DNA of 64,000 nt from Brachynemurus nebulosus. Taxonomy: Eukaryota > Arthropoda > Insecta > Neuroptera > Myrmeleontidae. The position numbers and the translations under genes were made by a program. Where the stretch lies: the NCBI GenBank assembly GCA_035578155.1, contig JAPWDM010000004.1, positions 52,166,762-52,230,761 of the forward strand, written 5' to 3'. Shown here piece by piece: positions 61,530-64,000 of the stretch; within the stretch, counting starts at the first letter, position 1, and each line of letters opens with the position of its first letter. The notes beneath the pieces were generated by a model that was not told the DNA's origin, ran no database searches, and saw only the letters and a list, made by a program, of their open reading frames with translations.

Positions 61530-62274
61530 CTTACAAAGCCTGAGGTGGTCCGGTATAAAACTCACATTATCTATTTCTGAATTTTCTTTACAAAACCAAA
61601 AAGCATTTTATTAATTTACAGGAAAATATGATTTTTTGTATTTTTATGTGACAAATATGTACCTTCACAGATTGGTAAAGGTCTTTATGTTTTAAGAGAC
61701 TAGTTTTTAAAACATTTAAAAATTAAGTTTGAATAAATTTTATGCTGACATCTATGGACAAAGCTAGTTTTAGCTTTAGTCAGCCAGATAAAGAAAGTCC
61801 TTGCGTAACAACCTAAACGAGATTAATTCATAAAAAACGACAAACAGTGAGTCACATGATTGAATACAAGCGCAGGATTAAGATTAACATACAATTAGTT
61901 TCGGAAAGATATCAATACACAATCAAATGTCTCTTTTTCTATTCTAAAGAATCCAAACATACCAAAAAAATTTCAAGAAAAATGGATAATGTGACTTTTT
62001 ACCAATTCTTTCATTTGGTTTGATTTTAATATAATTACACTGAAATTCATATGAGATCATATGAGCCGTTTATTTTGAAAGTGGGTTAAGTCCATTTTTG
62101 AAAAAAATGAAGATAATGGTAGTTACAGATAAGACTTAGTATGATCTTTTTATCTGTCAACAATTTATAGTCAAAATAATTAAGAAGCCTAATATTTGGA
62201 AGATTGTAGTTTTAGCTCTTAACAGTATTGTAAATATGTTTATTTTGATAGTGGTGCAGGTCCATCTTACAAGT

Positions 62275-62950
62275 AAAATTTCCGAGACTGGACCTATTGA
62301 TTTTGATGAAACTTAGATATGTTGTAGAACACTAGAAAATAAGTAACACGTATTTTTTTTTATCTGCGGAAAAGCGGTTTGAAGGGGTGAAATCGTCCTT
62401 CAAAAATTGGGGTGAAAATGTAATTTTTCAAATATCTCGAAAACGGTAAGAAATAGAGCAAAAGCTTAAATTAACCATATTGCTCTTTTTTAAAAAGCTA
62501 TATATTGATATGTAATTTGCTTAAATTACACCAACAGGGGTAATTTAGGGTTAAAATTTGGGGGTTAATTTTGTGAAAAGGGGTAAAACATAAAATATAA
62601 TACAGTTTTATATACAGATTTCAAATGTACGTAAAAAAATCTAATCGACCTGTTTTTACTCAATTTTCTAATATTAAATCCAGGGGTAGTTAACTACGGG
62701 GGCGACTGTGTCGACATAATCGTACTATTTGAGTAACTAAAAACTTCTTCAAGGAAAATAGTTTAAAAAAATTAGAATAAATTTTCAAAATTCATTTTAA
62801 GCAACACGGCAAAGGGGATGAGTCGCCCTTTTAAAGTACATACTTATTTTCATACGCTCATTTCTACCATTAAGGCACTGGCAGGGGGTAATGAGGTCAC
62901 AGTACGTGCTTCTGAAGTTGAACTGTCGTGTGAAAACTTTTTATTATGCT
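62275..62950. repeat. Third copy of the palindrome-arm repeat
   Basis: Shares GGTTTGAAGGGGTGAAATCG, CGAAAACGGTAAG and the GGGGTAGTTAACTA block with the arms at 58.6-60.2 kb, but is more diverged. Confidence 0.75.
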
Positions 62951-64000
62951 TATTTTTAAATGATAAAACTAAAATATTTTCCATTTAAATTAACGATTAC
63001 AATAATTCATTAATTTTGAAAGTGAGGCAAGTCTATTTAGTTATAATAAAACCACTATTTTTTTTAGCCAGCATTATAAACACTATTGGATTATAAACTT
63101 ACATTATCTAATAACACAAAATACAAAAAATATGTCTATTAACACTTACCAATATTTTTAAATTTATTGAAACGCAAACCCTTAAATATCTCGCAATAAC
63201 AAAATATGGACTTACCCCACTTTCAAAATAAACGGCTCATATATGGGCTAACCCCTATTCTCAAAATTTAACTGAAATCAGACGAGTAGTAAAAAAGATA
63301 TTTAAATAAGAATCTAAATAATATGCTTAATGATTTCAGTTTTTTTTTTTTTTTTTTTTTTTTTTGTCTAATAAGAGAGTTGTAGGGTTATAGTAACGTA
63401 CTTCGTTACACCCGGTCGACTGATTTCAGAACTGCGTGCTAGAAGGTTTTCGCACATACAAACGGACAGACAGACACGGGGTTAGTGTTCAGGAAGCTAT
63501 TAAATCTAAAACGTGAATATAAATCTTCATTTTGGAGAAAAGTGACTATTTTGGTAAAATCGGAAGCACGGTACTAATTTTTTAAATCAGGAAACAATAA
63601 TTTAAGAAGAATGGAGTTTATTTGATTTTTAAAAATGCAATTATTTTTAATGATTTACACATCTCAACGAGAAACACTATAAGCGTTCCATTTCTTATGG
63701 AATACTTATCTATTAGTGTACAGCTGAACTCTTTTTTGTGCGGTGGATAGGGACCGCATAAAAAAAATCGCACAAAAAAATATATTCAAAAATATCATAA
63801 ATAGCTATAAAAAGTATAGTTCGATCCAGATTGTACAAAAAACTTTTTTTATGCGGTTGGTCGGGATCGCATAAAAAAAGTTTCATCGGAAAAACATCAC
63901 TCAAAACGCTCAAAACTTAGAAATTTCCTTAGAAGTTGCTTCTATAAACAAGATAAAGCATCAATTTACACGTAGAAACATTTTATTTCAATTTTATAAT
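62951..64000. other. Right end of window, no exon seen
   Basis: Contains a T-run near 63340-63365, a retroposon-like ACGGACAGACAGACAC stretch near 63460, and an inverted pair (GTGCGGTGGATAGGGACCGC near 63740, TGCGGTTGGTCGGGATCGC near 63852). No RhoGAP exon was recognised here, so the upstream exons are outside. Confidence 0.4.

Overview
The window is AT-rich eukaryotic DNA, almost certainly from an insect. Evidence for this is split genes with GT..AG introns, a piggyBac transposon at a TTAA site, mariner, hAT and PIF/Harbinger elements, many short inverted-repeat elements and long (TA)n microsatellites. There are no bacterial-style operons, tRNA or rRNA genes, or CRISPR arrays that I can see. 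The order or species cannot be fixed from the sequence.

Two host genes are clear. ALKBH4 (+ strand, 10971-12363) is a compact, complete four-exon gene for an AlkB-family Fe(II)/2-oxoglutarate dioxygenase. The 3' nine exons of a RhoGAP19D/ARHGAP21/23-type Rho GTPase-activating protein lie on the - strand from 61313 down to 24848. They encode a PH domain, a RhoGAP domain and a long disordered tail; the PDZ-bearing 5' part must lie to the right of the window. Every splice junction was checked for phase and all agree. A further likely 3'-terminal coding exon of unassigned parentage sits at 19923-20061 (- strand).

Most of the remainder is transposon debris. The most striking part is a four-deep nest at 3096-9349. 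A short hAT-type MITE (8-bp duplication GACTGAAC) is interrupted by a second hAT-type element (duplication ATGGACAC). That is interrupted at TTAA by a piggyBac-like element, which is itself interrupted at TA by an internally deleted mariner. The piggyBac transposase can be read as an intact protein of about 598 residues once three small introns are removed, with all three catalytic aspartates and the C-terminal Cys/His domain present.

Layout: 1-3087 foldback, Harbinger element with a broken MADF gene, old repeats; 3088-9357 nested transposons; 9358-10970 microsatellite and flank; 10971-12363 ALKBH4; 12364-18990 MITEs and degenerate repeats; 18990-20061 probable 3' UTR and terminal exon; 20108-24847 Harbinger elements and unassigned DNA; 24848-61313 RhoGAP gene, whose introns hold hAT, Harbinger and mariner-like MITEs, a 2.6-kb long-terminal-inverted-repeat element with a 175-bp tandem array, 160-bp tandem repeats and a 1.6-kb palindrome; 61314-64000 further repeats, presumably an upstream RhoGAP intron.
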